From positions 1 to 64,000 of the forward strand of contig CAKUOS010000002.1 of the NCBI GenBank assembly GCA_934670025.1: a DNA stretch of 64,000 nt. The letters are read 5' to 3'. Of the stretch, positions 1 through 8,290 are shown in pieces. Under the pieces are notes generated by a model that saw only the letters and a list, made by a program, of their open reading frames with translations, was not told the DNA's origin and made no database searches. Position 1 is the stretch's first letter. Every line of letters starts with the position of its first letter. This DNA is from an uncultured Oscillospiraceae bacterium. Its GTDB lineage: Bacteria; Bacillota; Clostridia; Oscillospirales; Oscillospiraceae. The translations under genes and the position numbers were made by a program.

Positions 1-2
1 GC

Positions 3-68
3 GTTGCCCCTGCCAGCAACGATGTTCCAGAACCGTGCATTCCAGCGCAGGAGGCCGATCATGCTTAA
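3..68 (+). CDS. C-terminal end of an upstream phage gene (partial)
   Basis: One frame is open from base 3 to a TAA at 66-68 and would overlap the ssb start by 8 bases, a spacing typical of this phage's translationally coupled genes. Only 21 residues are visible, rich in Pro and Ala. No family can be assigned, and the frame may simply be open by chance. Confidence 0.3.
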   Translation, partial: VAPASNDVPEPCIPAQEADHA

Positions 69-477
69 CCGCATTGTTCTCATGGGACGTCTGACGCGCG
101 ACCCAGAGCTTCGCCGAACGCAGAGCGGCACGGCGGTTGTCTCCTTCTCCATCGCCTGCGACCGCGATTACGCGGCGCAGGGCGCGGAGCGGGAAACGGA
201 TTTTATCGACATTGTTGCGTGGCGCGGTACGGCTGAGTTCGTGGAGAAGTATTTCAGCAAGGGGCGCATGATCGTCGTGGGCGGTCGGCTTCAAATCCGC
301 AACTGGCAGGACAAGGAAGGCAACAAGCGCCGCTCGGCCGAGATTCTTGCCGACAGCGTTTACTTTGGCGATTCCAAGCGCGACGGCGACAGCGGCAAGG
401 CCAAGGGCGAACCGGCCTATGACCCGACCGGCGGCTTCTCGCAGCTCGCGGACGATGACAGCGAATTGCCGTTCTAA
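61..477 (+). CDS. ssb: Single-stranded DNA-binding protein
   Basis: A 138-residue SSB. It coats single-stranded DNA during phage replication and recombination and recruits partners through its tail. The OB-fold spans residues 1-105 and opens with the family signature MLNRIVLMGRLTRDPEL. The linker is short, and the C-terminal acidic tip DDDSELPF is the conserved partner-binding tail. The ATG at 61 is chosen because AGGAGG lies 8 bases upstream; reading further upstream adds a non-family basic stretch. It is first in a rightward block with the replisome organizer, DnaC and RecU. Very sure of family; it is the phage copy because of context. Confidence 0.95.
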   Translation: MLNRIVLMGRLTRDPELRRTQSGTAVVSFSIACDRDYAAQGAERETDFIDIVAWRGTAEFVEKYFSKGRMIVVGGRLQIRNWQDKEGNKRRSAEILADSVYFGDSKRDGDSGKAKGEPAYDPTGGFSQLADDDSELPF

Positions 478-488
478 GGAGGCGTCTC

Positions 489-1346
489 ATGGCAAACAAA
501 AGGTACTATTGGCTGAAATTATACGACGATTTCTTTTCCAGCCTGCGAATCAAGAAGCTGAGGAAACTCGCTGGTGGCGACACTTACCTTGCAATTTACT
601 TGAAGATGCAGCTTCTTGCCATGAAAAGCGACGGAATCCTTAAATGGAGCGGTCTTGAAGACGATTTTACGTCAGAGCTTGCACTTGAACTTGATGAGGA
701 ACCGGAAAACATCAAGGTCACGTTGGCTTATCTCTTGAGCTGCGGTCTTGCAGAAACGAATGACAGCATCAGTTACTTTTTCCCGTATGCCGTATCAAAT
801 GTTGGAAGTGAGGGTACCTCTGCGCAACGGATGCGGGCGGCGCGCGGAAAGGTAAAGGATGACCAAATTCAAAACGCTGTGAACGATTCGCGCACATTGT
901 GCGCACATTGTGCAACAGAGAAAGAGATAGAGATAGAGACAAGAGATAAGAGACAAGAGGAAGATATAGAGGCAGATGTAACAGTACCTAACGGTACTGT
1001 TTGCCGGACAGGTGATGTCCGGCGAGTTGTTGAAGCGTGGAATTCGCTAGGGATAAACCCGATTATGAAAATTACGGGTTCAAGCACTCGCGGCGGGATG
1101 CTCCGAGCTCGCATAAGCGAGTATGGAGTTGATGCAGTTGTTAACGCGATTGCACAAATCAACGACAGCAGTTTCCTCAAAGGGCAAAACAAAAGCGGCT
1201 GGACGGTATCGTTCGACTGGTTTGTTCGCCCAAATAACTTCCTCAAAGTCATGGAAGGACGGTACAGCGATTCTCTGCACAGTTCTCAGCCCACTCACAA
1301 CGGCATTCCTGTCGACTACGGCTCTCCGGAGGATTTCTACAAATGA
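489..1346 (+). CDS. Phage replisome organizer / replication initiator (DnaD-like)
   Basis: 285 residues. Residues 1-95 (KRYYWLKLYDDFF onward) match the phage replisome organizer N-terminal winged-helix family. A charged, low-complexity linker (about 135-160, rich in Glu, Arg and Ile) leads to a C-terminal region (about 175-262, with GWTVSFDWFVRPNNFLKVMEG) typical of phage initiators that hand over to DnaC-like loaders. It presumably binds the origin and recruits the helicase loader encoded immediately downstream, whose ATG overlaps its TGA stop. AAGGAGG precedes the ATG. A pair of perfect 11-bp repeats and a purine-rich tract lie inside the linker coding region, which may be the origin itself, as in lambda O. 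Confidence 0.85.
   Translation: MANKRYYWLKLYDDFFSSLRIKKLRKLAGGDTYLAIYLKMQLLAMKSDGILKWSGLEDDFTSELALELDEEPENIKVTLAYLLSCGLAETNDSISYFFPYAVSNVGSEGTSAQRMRAARGKVKDDQIQNAVNDSRTLCAHCATEKEIEIETRDKRQEEDIEADVTVPNGTVCRTGDVRRVVEAWNSLGINPIMKITGSSTRGGMLRARISEYGVDAVVNAIAQINDSSFLKGQNKSGWTVSFDWFVRPNNFLKVMEGRYSDSLHSSQPTHNGIPVDYGSPEDFYK
890..972 (+). repeat. Candidate replication origin: two 11-bp iterons plus purine-rich tract
   Basis: GCGCACATTGT occurs twice head to tail at 890-900 and 901-911, without a spacer. It is followed by about 55 bases almost entirely of A and G (914-972). Iterons beside an easily melted asymmetric tract inside the initiator gene is the lambdoid layout, where the origin lies in gene O. 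That this tract acts as an origin is inferred only. Confidence 0.4.
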
Positions 1347-2266
1347 CACTCGGCATGGAAGAATTGATGAATCTCCGCGATCGGAAACGCGCTGAATCCT
1401 TGGCTGTACCGGAAAAAGACCCAAGTGGCTTCTCTGGCGTGATACGCAACATTGCAAGGAAAGCTCCGCAAAAAATTGAAGATACCGAGCTACGAGAAGA
1501 CGGTTTTCTGTACTGTACGAAATGCGGCAGTAGGCGCCAGCGCGACGTTGATCTTCCGGATGGCAGCACAATGCGAGTTTTCTTTGGTTGCAAGTGTAAG
1601 CAAGAGGCATGGGCAGCAGAAGAAGCAGAACGCCGGGAAAAGGAAGATGCTATGCGGATTTCTACTTTGCGGACGGCAGCTTTCCCTGATTCTGACGGCA
1701 ATATGCTTCACTGCACGTTTGACAATGACGACGGCGCGAGACCGGAGATCACGGCAGGAATGAAAAAATACTGCGAGAATTTTTCTGATCTCCGCAAGTC
1801 GGGAAAAGGAATTCTGCTCTACGGAACCGTTGGGACGGGAAAGAGCTTTTTCGCAGCCTGCATCGTAAATGAGCTTGTGTCGAAGGGATACCGCTGCATG
1901 ATGACCACGTTTTCGAGACTTGCAAACCAAATCAGCTCGTTGTGGGAAGGCAAACAGGAATTTATCGATGATCTGACCCGGTACGATCTTTTGGCGATTG
2001 ATGACCTCGGCGTTGAGCGCGACACGGAGTATATGAACGAGCAGATCACCGCCATTGTTGACGCTCTGTATCGTGCAAAAGTACCACTGGTCATTACCAG
2101 CAACTATTCACCGCGGCAAATGACCGGCGAAAACGAAATCAGGCGCAAACGGATCTACGACAGGCTGATCGAGCAATGCCATCCCGTCGAGATGTCCGGT
2201 GAAAGCCGACGAATTGTAAAAGGCCGGCAGGATTACGCCGAAATGAAAAAGCTGCTGGGGGTGTAA
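1343..2266 (+). CDS. DnaC-like helicase loader ATPase
   Basis: 307 residues of the DnaC/IstB-type AAA+ family, which loads the replicative helicase onto DNA opened by the initiator. Walker A is GTVGTGKS at 161-168 and Walker B is LLAIDDLG at about 213-220. The conserved ITSNYSP sensor region follows. The N-terminal part carries four cysteines (58, 61, 83, 85) in a CxxC...CKC arrangement that looks like a small zinc site. The ATG overlaps the stop of the initiator gene, so the two are probably translated together. Family assignment is secure; it is the phage loader by context. Confidence 0.92.
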   Translation: MTLGMEELMNLRDRKRAESLAVPEKDPSGFSGVIRNIARKAPQKIEDTELREDGFLYCTKCGSRRQRDVDLPDGSTMRVFFGCKCKQEAWAAEEAERREKEDAMRISTLRTAAFPDSDGNMLHCTFDNDDGARPEITAGMKKYCENFSDLRKSGKGILLYGTVGTGKSFFAACIVNELVSKGYRCMMTTFSRLANQISSLWEGKQEFIDDLTRYDLLAIDDLGVERDTEYMNEQITAIVDALYRAKVPLVITSNYSPRQMTGENEIRRKRIYDRLIEQCHPVEMSGESRRIVKGRQDYAEMKKLLGV

Positions 2267-2304
2267 AAATGATTCCCTCAAAACAGAGAATGGAGGATGA
2301 GGAT

Positions 2305-2982
2305 ATGAAAAGATGGGCAAGGCGCAACCTGCCTACGGTTGTTCTTCTGGCGGCGCTGATTCTGCTCGCCGCGTTGGTGCTTGCGGTTGCGATGCCGCAC
2401 GAAACCGAAAATACGCCTGTTGCTGCCGCGACAATTTCGCCGACGTTTGACGAAGCGGCCTACCAGAGCCGCTTGGAGGCCGAAGCCTACGCGGAGGTCG
2501 AACACGAAACCGCCGATATTCCCAGTACATACGATCTGCCAGAGCCTCCCCAAGAGGCAGACAGCGAGCCTTGCGGGAAAGGCGGCTTCGACTGCCAGGA
2601 CAAAGAAGACTGGGAGCGCCTTGCCATTGTGATCTATCAGGAAGCCGGCGGCGACGATGTGTGTGATATGTGCCGCTATCGTGTGGCTGACGTTGTCCTG
2701 AACCGCGTAGCCGATCCTCGCTACCCCGATACTATCGAGGGCGTTCTGATGGACAACAAATACGGCCTGCAATGGGGGCTGCTCTCCGTGACCGGAATCG
2801 TCTGGCCTGATAAGGCGAGCGAGCCGGGCGAAGCCGCCGCCGTGCAGCGAGCGTGGGACATTGCGGCCGACGTTCTCGAAGGGCATCACAGCGACCTCGA
2901 TGGCAATTATATTTGGTGCTCTGAGTACAAGCAGGGTTCCGAAGTGATCTACTGCGACGGCATTTACTTCGGCGTGGGTTAG
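2305..2982 (+). CDS. Membrane-anchored SleB-type cell wall hydrolase
   Basis: 225 residues from the ATG at 2305 (GGAGG 8 bases upstream; an earlier ATG at 2269 is also possible). A single hydrophobic segment lies at about residues 9-32 after two Arg residues. A charged linker is followed by a SleB/Hydrolase_2 domain from about residue 100, with the family pattern WERLAIVIYQEAGG and WCSEYKQGSEV. SleB enzymes cleave spore cortex peptidoglycan as lytic transglycosylases or related hydrolases. Here the protein would face the cell wall from the membrane. Its place inside the replication block, far from the lysis genes, is odd. It could act on the wall during lysogeny or be a superinfection or sporulation factor; function unproven. 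Confidence 0.75.
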   Translation: MKRWARRNLPTVVLLAALILLAALVLAVAMPHETENTPVAAATISPTFDEAAYQSRLEAEAYAEVEHETADIPSTYDLPEPPQEADSEPCGKGGFDCQDKEDWERLAIVIYQEAGGDDVCDMCRYRVADVVLNRVADPRYPDTIEGVLMDNKYGLQWGLLSVTGIVWPDKASEPGEAAAVQRAWDIAADVLEGHHSDLDGNYIWCSEYKQGSEVIYCDGIYFGVG

Positions 2983-2991
2983 GAGGCGGCT

Positions 2992-3498
2992 ATGGCAAAA
3001 GACCCAAAACGGCAGCTTCTCGGCAAGATTGCCCGCCAGAAGGGCCAGTATTTCGAGCAGCGGCTTGACAGCACCTTCGACTACTACCGCGAGCGCGGCT
3101 ACGCAGAGATTGAAAAGACGCCTGAGCCGATGAAGGTTATCAAGCCAGAGGGTAACGGCCGATTCTTGGCCTGTTACACCAAGAAAGCGCAGGTCGACTA
3201 CAAAGGCACAATCAAGGGCGGCAGGACGGTCCTGTTTGAAGCCAAGTTCACAGCCACAGACCGGCTGACGCAGGATCGCGTTATCGACAAGCAGGCTTCC
3301 TACATGGACAGACACCAGCGGCTCGGCGCCCGCTGCTTCGTCGTTGCCGGCTTTTCAACCGGCGAAGTCTACAAAATCCCATGGAATGACTGGAAAGCCA
3401 TGAAAGACCTCTTTGGACGGAAATACGTCAAGGAAGAAGATTTACAACCCTATCGGGTGAAAACAGCGTGGAACGGAACGCTGTTCTTGCTCGACTGA
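2992..3498 (+). CDS. recU: RecU-like Holliday junction resolvase
   Basis: 168 residues, the usual length of RecU. It resolves four-way DNA junctions formed during phage recombination and replication. The nuclease core shows AQVDYKG and VLFEAKFT (the D...E-x-K metal site) followed by the RecU segment DRVIDKQASYMDRHQRLGA. The ATG follows GGAGG directly after the hydrolase gene. Neighbours are replication genes, as expected. Alternative: another VRR-like nuclease of the same fold, but RecU fits best. Confidence 0.85.
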   Translation: MAKDPKRQLLGKIARQKGQYFEQRLDSTFDYYRERGYAEIEKTPEPMKVIKPEGNGRFLACYTKKAQVDYKGTIKGGRTVLFEAKFTATDRLTQDRVIDKQASYMDRHQRLGARCFVVAGFSTGEVYKIPWNDWKAMKDLFGRKYVKEEDLQPYRVKTAWNGTLFLLD

Positions 3499-3518
3499 CA
3501 ACGAAAGGAGTATTTACA

Positions 3519-4265
3519 ATGAGTGAAATCACGTTATATGAAGCGCAAGCCAAGAAAATGCAGGGTATTTGCGACGAACACAATCTGACCTATCGCTTCC
3601 TCAAAGACCGCTACCCCATCATCTTCATCATCCGCCCGATTCAGGGCATGGACGCACAGATTTCCATGCTAGAAGCGGTTGAGGAAGCAGGCTATATCAG
3701 CCCCGAAGCCGAAATGATGTGGATCTTCAAAGACGGTGCGCTTGAAACGCGCGTCACCGGCGGCACGTTTACGATCTCAAAAACGCTCCGCACCAAGATC
3801 GAATCGATCTTGATGAAGATGATTACATACTGGCAGCAGTATTTCTTCAAGGACGTCTTGGAAAAGCACTCGCTTGCCGCTGGCATGATGCCAGTCATCA
3901 GCGAGGAAGAAGCCGCAGACGATGAATACGAGGAAGACGCGGAAGGCATCAACGAGGAAGCAGAAGCTGAAATGGATGACGTAAACGAGCTGGAGGACGC
4001 GGATGATGAACTCGGCGATACTGCCGACAATTCTGGCGCCGCCGATGATGACCTCTACGATCAGGCTGTCAGCGTTGTCCGCATGGAAAACAAGGCGACG
4101 GTTTCTCTCCTGCAGCGCCGCCTGAACGTCGGCTATGCCCGCGCCGCCCGCATCATGGAGCTGCTGGAGGAAAACGGCATTGTCGGACCGTTCGCTGGCT
4201 CGAATCCGCGCGAAGTCCTTCCTACCGACGAGCCGGACGATGTGGAGGGCTCAGACGATGAATAA
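3519..4265 (+). CDS. Phage protein with C-terminal FtsK-gamma DNA-binding domain, no motor
   Basis: 248 residues from the ATG at 3519, preceded by AAAGGAG. Residues 1-120 form an unrecognised domain. Residues about 125-178 are an acidic spacer dominated by Glu, Asp and Ala. Residues about 180-236 match the winged-helix gamma domain of FtsK/SpoIIIE (LLQRRLNVGYARAARIMELL, then ENGIVGP). In FtsK this domain reads polar KOPS sequences and activates XerCD. No ATPase motor is present. The protein might bind host KOPS-like sites or interfere with chromosome translocation; function unknown. The next small gene starts inside its stop region. Confidence 0.7.
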   Translation: MSEITLYEAQAKKMQGICDEHNLTYRFLKDRYPIIFIIRPIQGMDAQISMLEAVEEAGYISPEAEMMWIFKDGALETRVTGGTFTISKTLRTKIESILMKMITYWQQYFFKDVLEKHSLAAGMMPVISEEEAADDEYEEDAEGINEEAEAEMDDVNELEDADDELGDTADNSGAADDDLYDQAVSVVRMENKATVSLLQRRLNVGYARAARIMELLEENGIVGPFAGSNPREVLPTDEPDDVEGSDDE

Positions 4266-4449
4266 TCAGAACCCGCCTCTGCTCAAACGGGATGATTACA
4301 AAACCATCAAGCACATGAACCGTGAAGACCTGACGAAATACCTCTATCGCATCTACCAGCGCGGCTTCGATGCTGGTGTCGAGTCCACCAAAGGCAAGGT
4401 CACCAAGCGTTCCATCGTACCGCCTGAACCGGCGCGGACGGAGGAATAA
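4258..4449 (+). CDS. Small hypothetical phage protein
   Basis: 63 residues, starting at an ATG that overlaps the end of the preceding gene by 8 bases, which suggests coupled translation. The sequence is polar and basic with one likely helix (MNREDLTKYLYRIYQRGFDAG) and no cysteine pairs or membrane segment. It belongs to the early operon between the FtsK-gamma protein and the methylase-like gene. No function can be assigned. Confidence 0.65.
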   Translation: MNNQNPPLLKRDDYKTIKHMNREDLTKYLYRIYQRGFDAGVESTKGKVTKRSIVPPEPARTEE

Positions 4450-4452
4450 GCC

Positions 4453-5313
4453 ATGGGAAGAAGCGTGCCGCACAATCTGAAAAGCACCCATCAGACGGAG
4501 TTTGTAAAGATCTTCAACTCTCTCTGCGGCCGCTACGGCCGCTGGGAAATCTGGCAAGATTTCATAACACTCGCCGCAATCGCGATCTCAAATACCGTTG
4601 ACCGGAGCCACGCTGCCGAGCATGAAAAGACGTATATGACGATTGCCGGAAAGTACAAGCCCGAAGAAATGCTCAAATTCTCGCAGATGCTCCAAGAGGT
4701 CGTGATCGGTATGGATTTTAACCCGGATCAGGACTTTCTCGGCGAGCTTTACATGGCGCTCGATCTGGGCAATGACCACGCTGGGCAGTTTTTCACGCCC
4801 TATAATGTCTGCCGCATGATGGCCGAGATCACCGGCACAGACCTCCAAGCGCGTATAGAGCGGGACGGCTGGATCTCCGTCAACGATTGCGCTTGTGGTG
4901 CAGGAGCGTTGCTGGTAGCGTTTGCAAATGCCTGTACGCGGCAGAAAATCAACTACCAGACCTCCGTGCTTTTTACGGCGCAGGACATTGACTACATCGT
5001 TGGCCTGATGTGCTACCTGCAGCTCTCGCTCATGGGCTGCGCCGGGTACGTCGTGATTGGCGACTCACTTCTTCATCCCTCAACAGCACTTGACCGCCGG
5101 GGGCTTATCCCCCGGCCAGACCAGAACATATGGTACACCCCGTTTTATTTCAGCGAAATCTGGCACTACCGCCGCATTTGGGCGCAGATGGATTTACTGC
5201 TTCAGGCAGACGAAAAGCCTGCTGAGCAAGTTGCCAGCAAGTTAAAGCCGCCTGCCGCACCGCCGCCCTTGCCGTTGCAGGAAACGAAAACCGGGCAACT
5301 TACCCTATTTTGA
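4453..5313 (+). CDS. N6 DNA methylase-like protein lacking the NPPY motif
   Basis: 286 residues with the helical N-terminal part and AdoMet-binding core of HsdM-type adenine methylases. It has GQFFTPYNVC at 111-120, motif I DCACGAG at 145-151, and QDID at 177-180. The catalytic motif IV ([ND]PP[YF]), expected after VIGDSL at about 201-206, is absent; the sequence runs into LLHPSTALDRRG instead. A Pro-rich tail follows residue 250. It may bind AdoMet or DNA without methylating, for instance as a decoy or scaffold against restriction, or use an atypical motif. GGAGG lies 9 bases before the ATG. There is no specificity or restriction subunit nearby. Confidence 0.75.
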   Translation: MGRSVPHNLKSTHQTEFVKIFNSLCGRYGRWEIWQDFITLAAIAISNTVDRSHAAEHEKTYMTIAGKYKPEEMLKFSQMLQEVVIGMDFNPDQDFLGELYMALDLGNDHAGQFFTPYNVCRMMAEITGTDLQARIERDGWISVNDCACGAGALLVAFANACTRQKINYQTSVLFTAQDIDYIVGLMCYLQLSLMGCAGYVVIGDSLLHPSTALDRRGLIPRPDQNIWYTPFYFSEIWHYRRIWAQMDLLLQADEKPAEQVASKLKPPAAPPPLPLQETKTGQLTLF

Positions 5314-5337
5314 ACGGAAGGAGGAATCGCCTGATAC

Positions 5338-6633
5338 ATGGGAAAATGGACAGACGATCAACTTCAGTATCTCCGCGAGCATAGTCGCTCACAGTCGGCA
5401 GCGGCTATTGCCGCAGCGCTTGGCCGAACGGAAGGGTCTGTACGACAAAAGAGGCGTTCGCTCGGACTGCAAAGCTATCACGCAGGATGGACAAAAGCAG
5501 AAGAACAATTCCTCCAAGATCAATGGGGTGTCATGTCAATCCCCGCGATTGCAAAGCGCCTTAACCGCTCCGTCGAGGCTGTCGTCGTGCGAAAAAACAG
5601 GCTGGGGCTTGGCCCGGTTCTGTTCGGCGGCGACTACATATCCATGAATCAGCTTATAATCGCCGTTTGCGGCAGCAATGCCGGTGGGAACTATAAGCTG
5701 AAAAGCTGGGTTGAAAACCGCGGCCTCCCGATTCACACAAAGCGCGTCAATCAGAACAGTTTTCGTGTCATTCGGCTCAATGAGTTTTGGAAATGGGCAG
5801 AACAGCACCGCTCGTTCATTGATTTTTCCAAAATGGAGCCGTTGGCGCTGGGCGAGGAGCCTGCATGGGTAGCAGAACAGCGCAAGAAAGATTTTCAGGC
5901 GTTCGCGCTCCAACGGAAAGACCCGTGGACGCCTGACGAGGACGCACGGCTGAAAATGCTGCTCCAGCAGCACCGATACGGCTATGCCGAGCTTTCCGAT
6001 ATGCTGCGTCGCTCGGCCGGCGCGATCCAGCGCCGATGCAACGACCTCGGGCTGAAAGAGCGGCCGGTCAAAGCCGACAATCATGGTTCATCCACAGCTT
6101 GGACACAGACCGACTTCGATGTGCTGGCAGACGGAATCCGAAAAGGCGACAGCTACACCGCCATTGGCAAGGCACTCGGCAAATCCGAAAAAGCCGTGCG
6201 CGGGAAAGTTTATTTCGTCTATCTGACCGAGAATCAGGACAAAGTACGCGCCATGCTCAAAGATCAGCCTTGGGGTTATGGCGCGCCAGACCCGACCGTA
6301 AAACAGGCAATGAGTCTGTCCAGAACGCGCACCGAAGCCACGCGGACGCTCGAAATGCTCTGCTCCGTTCTTCGCAAGCGCATCAACGACATTGACGATA
6401 ACCCCTACTGGCAACGGCTCATGTGCGCAAACTGGGATGAAGTCAAAGGTTGCGATCGCTGCGTCAACTGCGACGAATGCGCTGAGTTTCGCAGAATCCC
6501 ACCGCAGCATTGCGCCCGATGTGGCCGTTCTTTTATCGAGCGCAAAGAAAACACCTTCTGCCCGGCCTGCCGGTTGGCGCGGAAGAAGCAAGCGCAGCGC
6601 CATTGGTGCCGCGTGAATGGCTACTCAAAATAA
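5338..6633 (+). CDS. Multi-SANT/Myb-like HTH protein with C-terminal zinc clusters
   Basis: 431 residues. Four copies of a SANT-like trihelical motif, each opening with WT and ending near R..LGL, occur at about 3-45, 51-92, 198-240 and 252-290. Between repeats 2 and 3 is a region with a predicted additional HTH. The C-terminal 70 residues hold at least ten cysteines in CxxC pairs (CDRCVNCDEC, CARCG, CPAC), suggesting one or two zinc ribbons. The protein very probably binds DNA at several points. It is related to phage proteins of unknown role seen in clostridial phages. The AAGGAGG to ATG spacing is 13, so initiation may be weak. Confidence 0.7.
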   Translation: MGKWTDDQLQYLREHSRSQSAAAIAAALGRTEGSVRQKRRSLGLQSYHAGWTKAEEQFLQDQWGVMSIPAIAKRLNRSVEAVVVRKNRLGLGPVLFGGDYISMNQLIIAVCGSNAGGNYKLKSWVENRGLPIHTKRVNQNSFRVIRLNEFWKWAEQHRSFIDFSKMEPLALGEEPAWVAEQRKKDFQAFALQRKDPWTPDEDARLKMLLQQHRYGYAELSDMLRRSAGAIQRRCNDLGLKERPVKADNHGSSTAWTQTDFDVLADGIRKGDSYTAIGKALGKSEKAVRGKVYFVYLTENQDKVRAMLKDQPWGYGAPDPTVKQAMSLSRTRTEATRTLEMLCSVLRKRINDIDDNPYWQRLMCANWDEVKGCDRCVNCDECAEFRRIPPQHCARCGRSFIERKENTFCPACRLARKKQAQRHWCRVNGYSK

Positions 6634-6687
6634 TATTTATACAGTCCCGGCCGAGGGGCAAAGCTCGGCACACGAAAGGAGCAATTC

Positions 6688-8079
6688 ATGGCAGAAATCA
6701 AGTATATTCCGGTCAGAAAGTTATGGGCGCATCCCGACAACCCGCGCAAAGACGTAGGCGACGTGACCGAGCTGGCCGAGAGCATCAAAGTCAACGGCGT
6801 ACTCCAAAACCTCACCGTTGTCCCGCTGATTGGAGGGATCACGAAGAAGTGGGACGGAGAAAGCTACCGCGTCATCATCGGCCACCGCCGCCTTGCGGCC
6901 GCAAAGCTGGCTGGCTTGGAGGAGCTTCCCTGTGTTGTGGTCGAGATGTCGGAGCGGGAGCAGCTGAGCACCATGCTCACCGAGAATATGCAGCGGTCGG
7001 ATTTGACCGTCTATGAGCAGGCGCAGGGCTTCCAGATGATGCTCGACATGGGTGATACCGTTGAGGACATTGCGGAGAAGTCCGGCTTTTCCACTACTAC
7101 CGTCCGACGCCGCGTGAAGCTCTTGGAGCTGGACAAGGACAAATTCAAAAGGTCCGAGGAGCGCGGCGCCAGCTTGTATGACTATATGGAGCTGGACAAA
7201 CTGAAAAGCCCGCAGCGCAAGAATGAAATTCTCGAATACATCGGCACCGAGAATTTCAAGTACAAGTTGAAACAGGCCATTGACGCCGAGGCTACGGAAG
7301 AACGCAGGGCTTCGTGGGTGGAGCAGTTAAGCTCCTTCGCGACGCAGATCACCGACAGAACCGGCTATAAGTTTGTCAGGAGTTTCTATGTCAACAGCGA
7401 AGTCAAGGTGGATCGCCCGGAGGATGCAGATACCGTCGAGTATTTCTTCATCGTCGAAACGTACTATATCACGCTGTTGGTCAAGGATGGGCCTACCGCC
7501 CTCACCCCGGAGGAGGAAGCAAAAAAGCGCGAGGAGCAGAGGAAGCAGGAGCGCAAGAATGCTGCCGAAAAGGCACTGACCGAAGCCACTGTCCGCGCCT
7601 ATGAGCTTCGCGCCGATTTTGTAGCCACCGTTTCCGCGACCGCTATCAAAAAACACCTTGCAGACATCGTGGCGCTGTGGGCATACGCCGAATACTGGGA
7701 CGATACCGGCTGGCTCTCCGAAGATGGGATCGCACAGGCCACCGGCGTTGAACCTCCTGCCGAGGAAGATGACAACGACGAAGACGATGCCGAATTTACG
7801 CTTCAGGCCGTGACCGATGCAATCAGCAAGACGCCTGAAAAGGCGCTTCTGCGAATGATCTATGTGCGCCTAGGCGACCACAAATCCGAGGGCTATTTTC
7901 GCAGCTACTGGAACAGCTTCACTATGCAGCATGAAGAAAATGAGAAGTTGGATCGCATCTATGCACTGCTCATCAAACTGGGCTATGAAATGTCCGACGA
8001 CGAAAAGGCACTCCAGAACGGAACACACCCGCTCTTTACAGAGCAGGACGCGCAGACGGAGGATTCCGATGATGAGTGA
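6688..8079 (+). CDS. ParB/Spo0J-family partition-like protein
   Basis: 463 residues. The N-terminal ParB domain (about 4-100) shows HPDNPRKD and GHRRLAAAKLAGLEELPC, the CTP-binding region, then TENMQRSDLT. The HTH follows at about 125-150 (VEDIAEKSGFSTTTVRRRVKLL). The C-terminal half is long, charged and not recognised. Without a ParA partner it is more likely a DNA clamp or regulator than a plasmid-type partition protein. AAGGAG precedes the ATG. The upstream gap (6634-6687) holds only a small hairpin (GCCGAG...CTCGGC). Confidence 0.88.
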   Translation: MAEIKYIPVRKLWAHPDNPRKDVGDVTELAESIKVNGVLQNLTVVPLIGGITKKWDGESYRVIIGHRRLAAAKLAGLEELPCVVVEMSEREQLSTMLTENMQRSDLTVYEQAQGFQMMLDMGDTVEDIAEKSGFSTTTVRRRVKLLELDKDKFKRSEERGASLYDYMELDKLKSPQRKNEILEYIGTENFKYKLKQAIDAEATEERRASWVEQLSSFATQITDRTGYKFVRSFYVNSEVKVDRPEDADTVEYFFIVETYYITLLVKDGPTALTPEEEAKKREEQRKQERKNAAEKALTEATVRAYELRADFVATVSATAIKKHLADIVALWAYAEYWDDTGWLSEDGIAQATGVEPPAEEDDNDEDDAEFTLQAVTDAISKTPEKALLRMIYVRLGDHKSEGYFRSYWNSFTMQHEENEKLDRIYALLIKLGYEMSDDEKALQNGTHPLFTEQDAQTEDSDDE

Positions 8080-8290
8080 TGTTCTGACCGAAATGTGCGT
8101 CTTGGGCGGCTGTGCCGCCCATCGCGCCATCACTGATGCCTGTCAGCATTGCGGAAATTACCGCTCTGAGATCGAGCGCCGCCGGGCGCTCCCTCTGACA
8201 GACGGCAGCGATGGACTAAGATTCAAGTGCGTTTCTCAAAATTCGCAGACACAGGCGATGAAAGGAGACTGCCATGAGTCAGAAACGTGA
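8069..8290 (+). CDS. Small Cys-containing hypothetical protein
   Basis: 73 residues, starting with two Met codons (8069 and 8072) 6 to 9 bases after GGAGG and overlapping the end of parB. Cysteines occur as CVLGGC and CQHC near the N-terminus, with CNY context resembling a small treble-clef or zinc site, then a basic segment EIERRRAL. It belongs to the string of short early genes. No function known. Confidence 0.6.
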   Translation: MMSDVLTEMCVLGGCAAHRAITDACQHCGNYRSEIERRRALPLTDGSDGLRFKCVSQNSQTQAMKGDCHESET

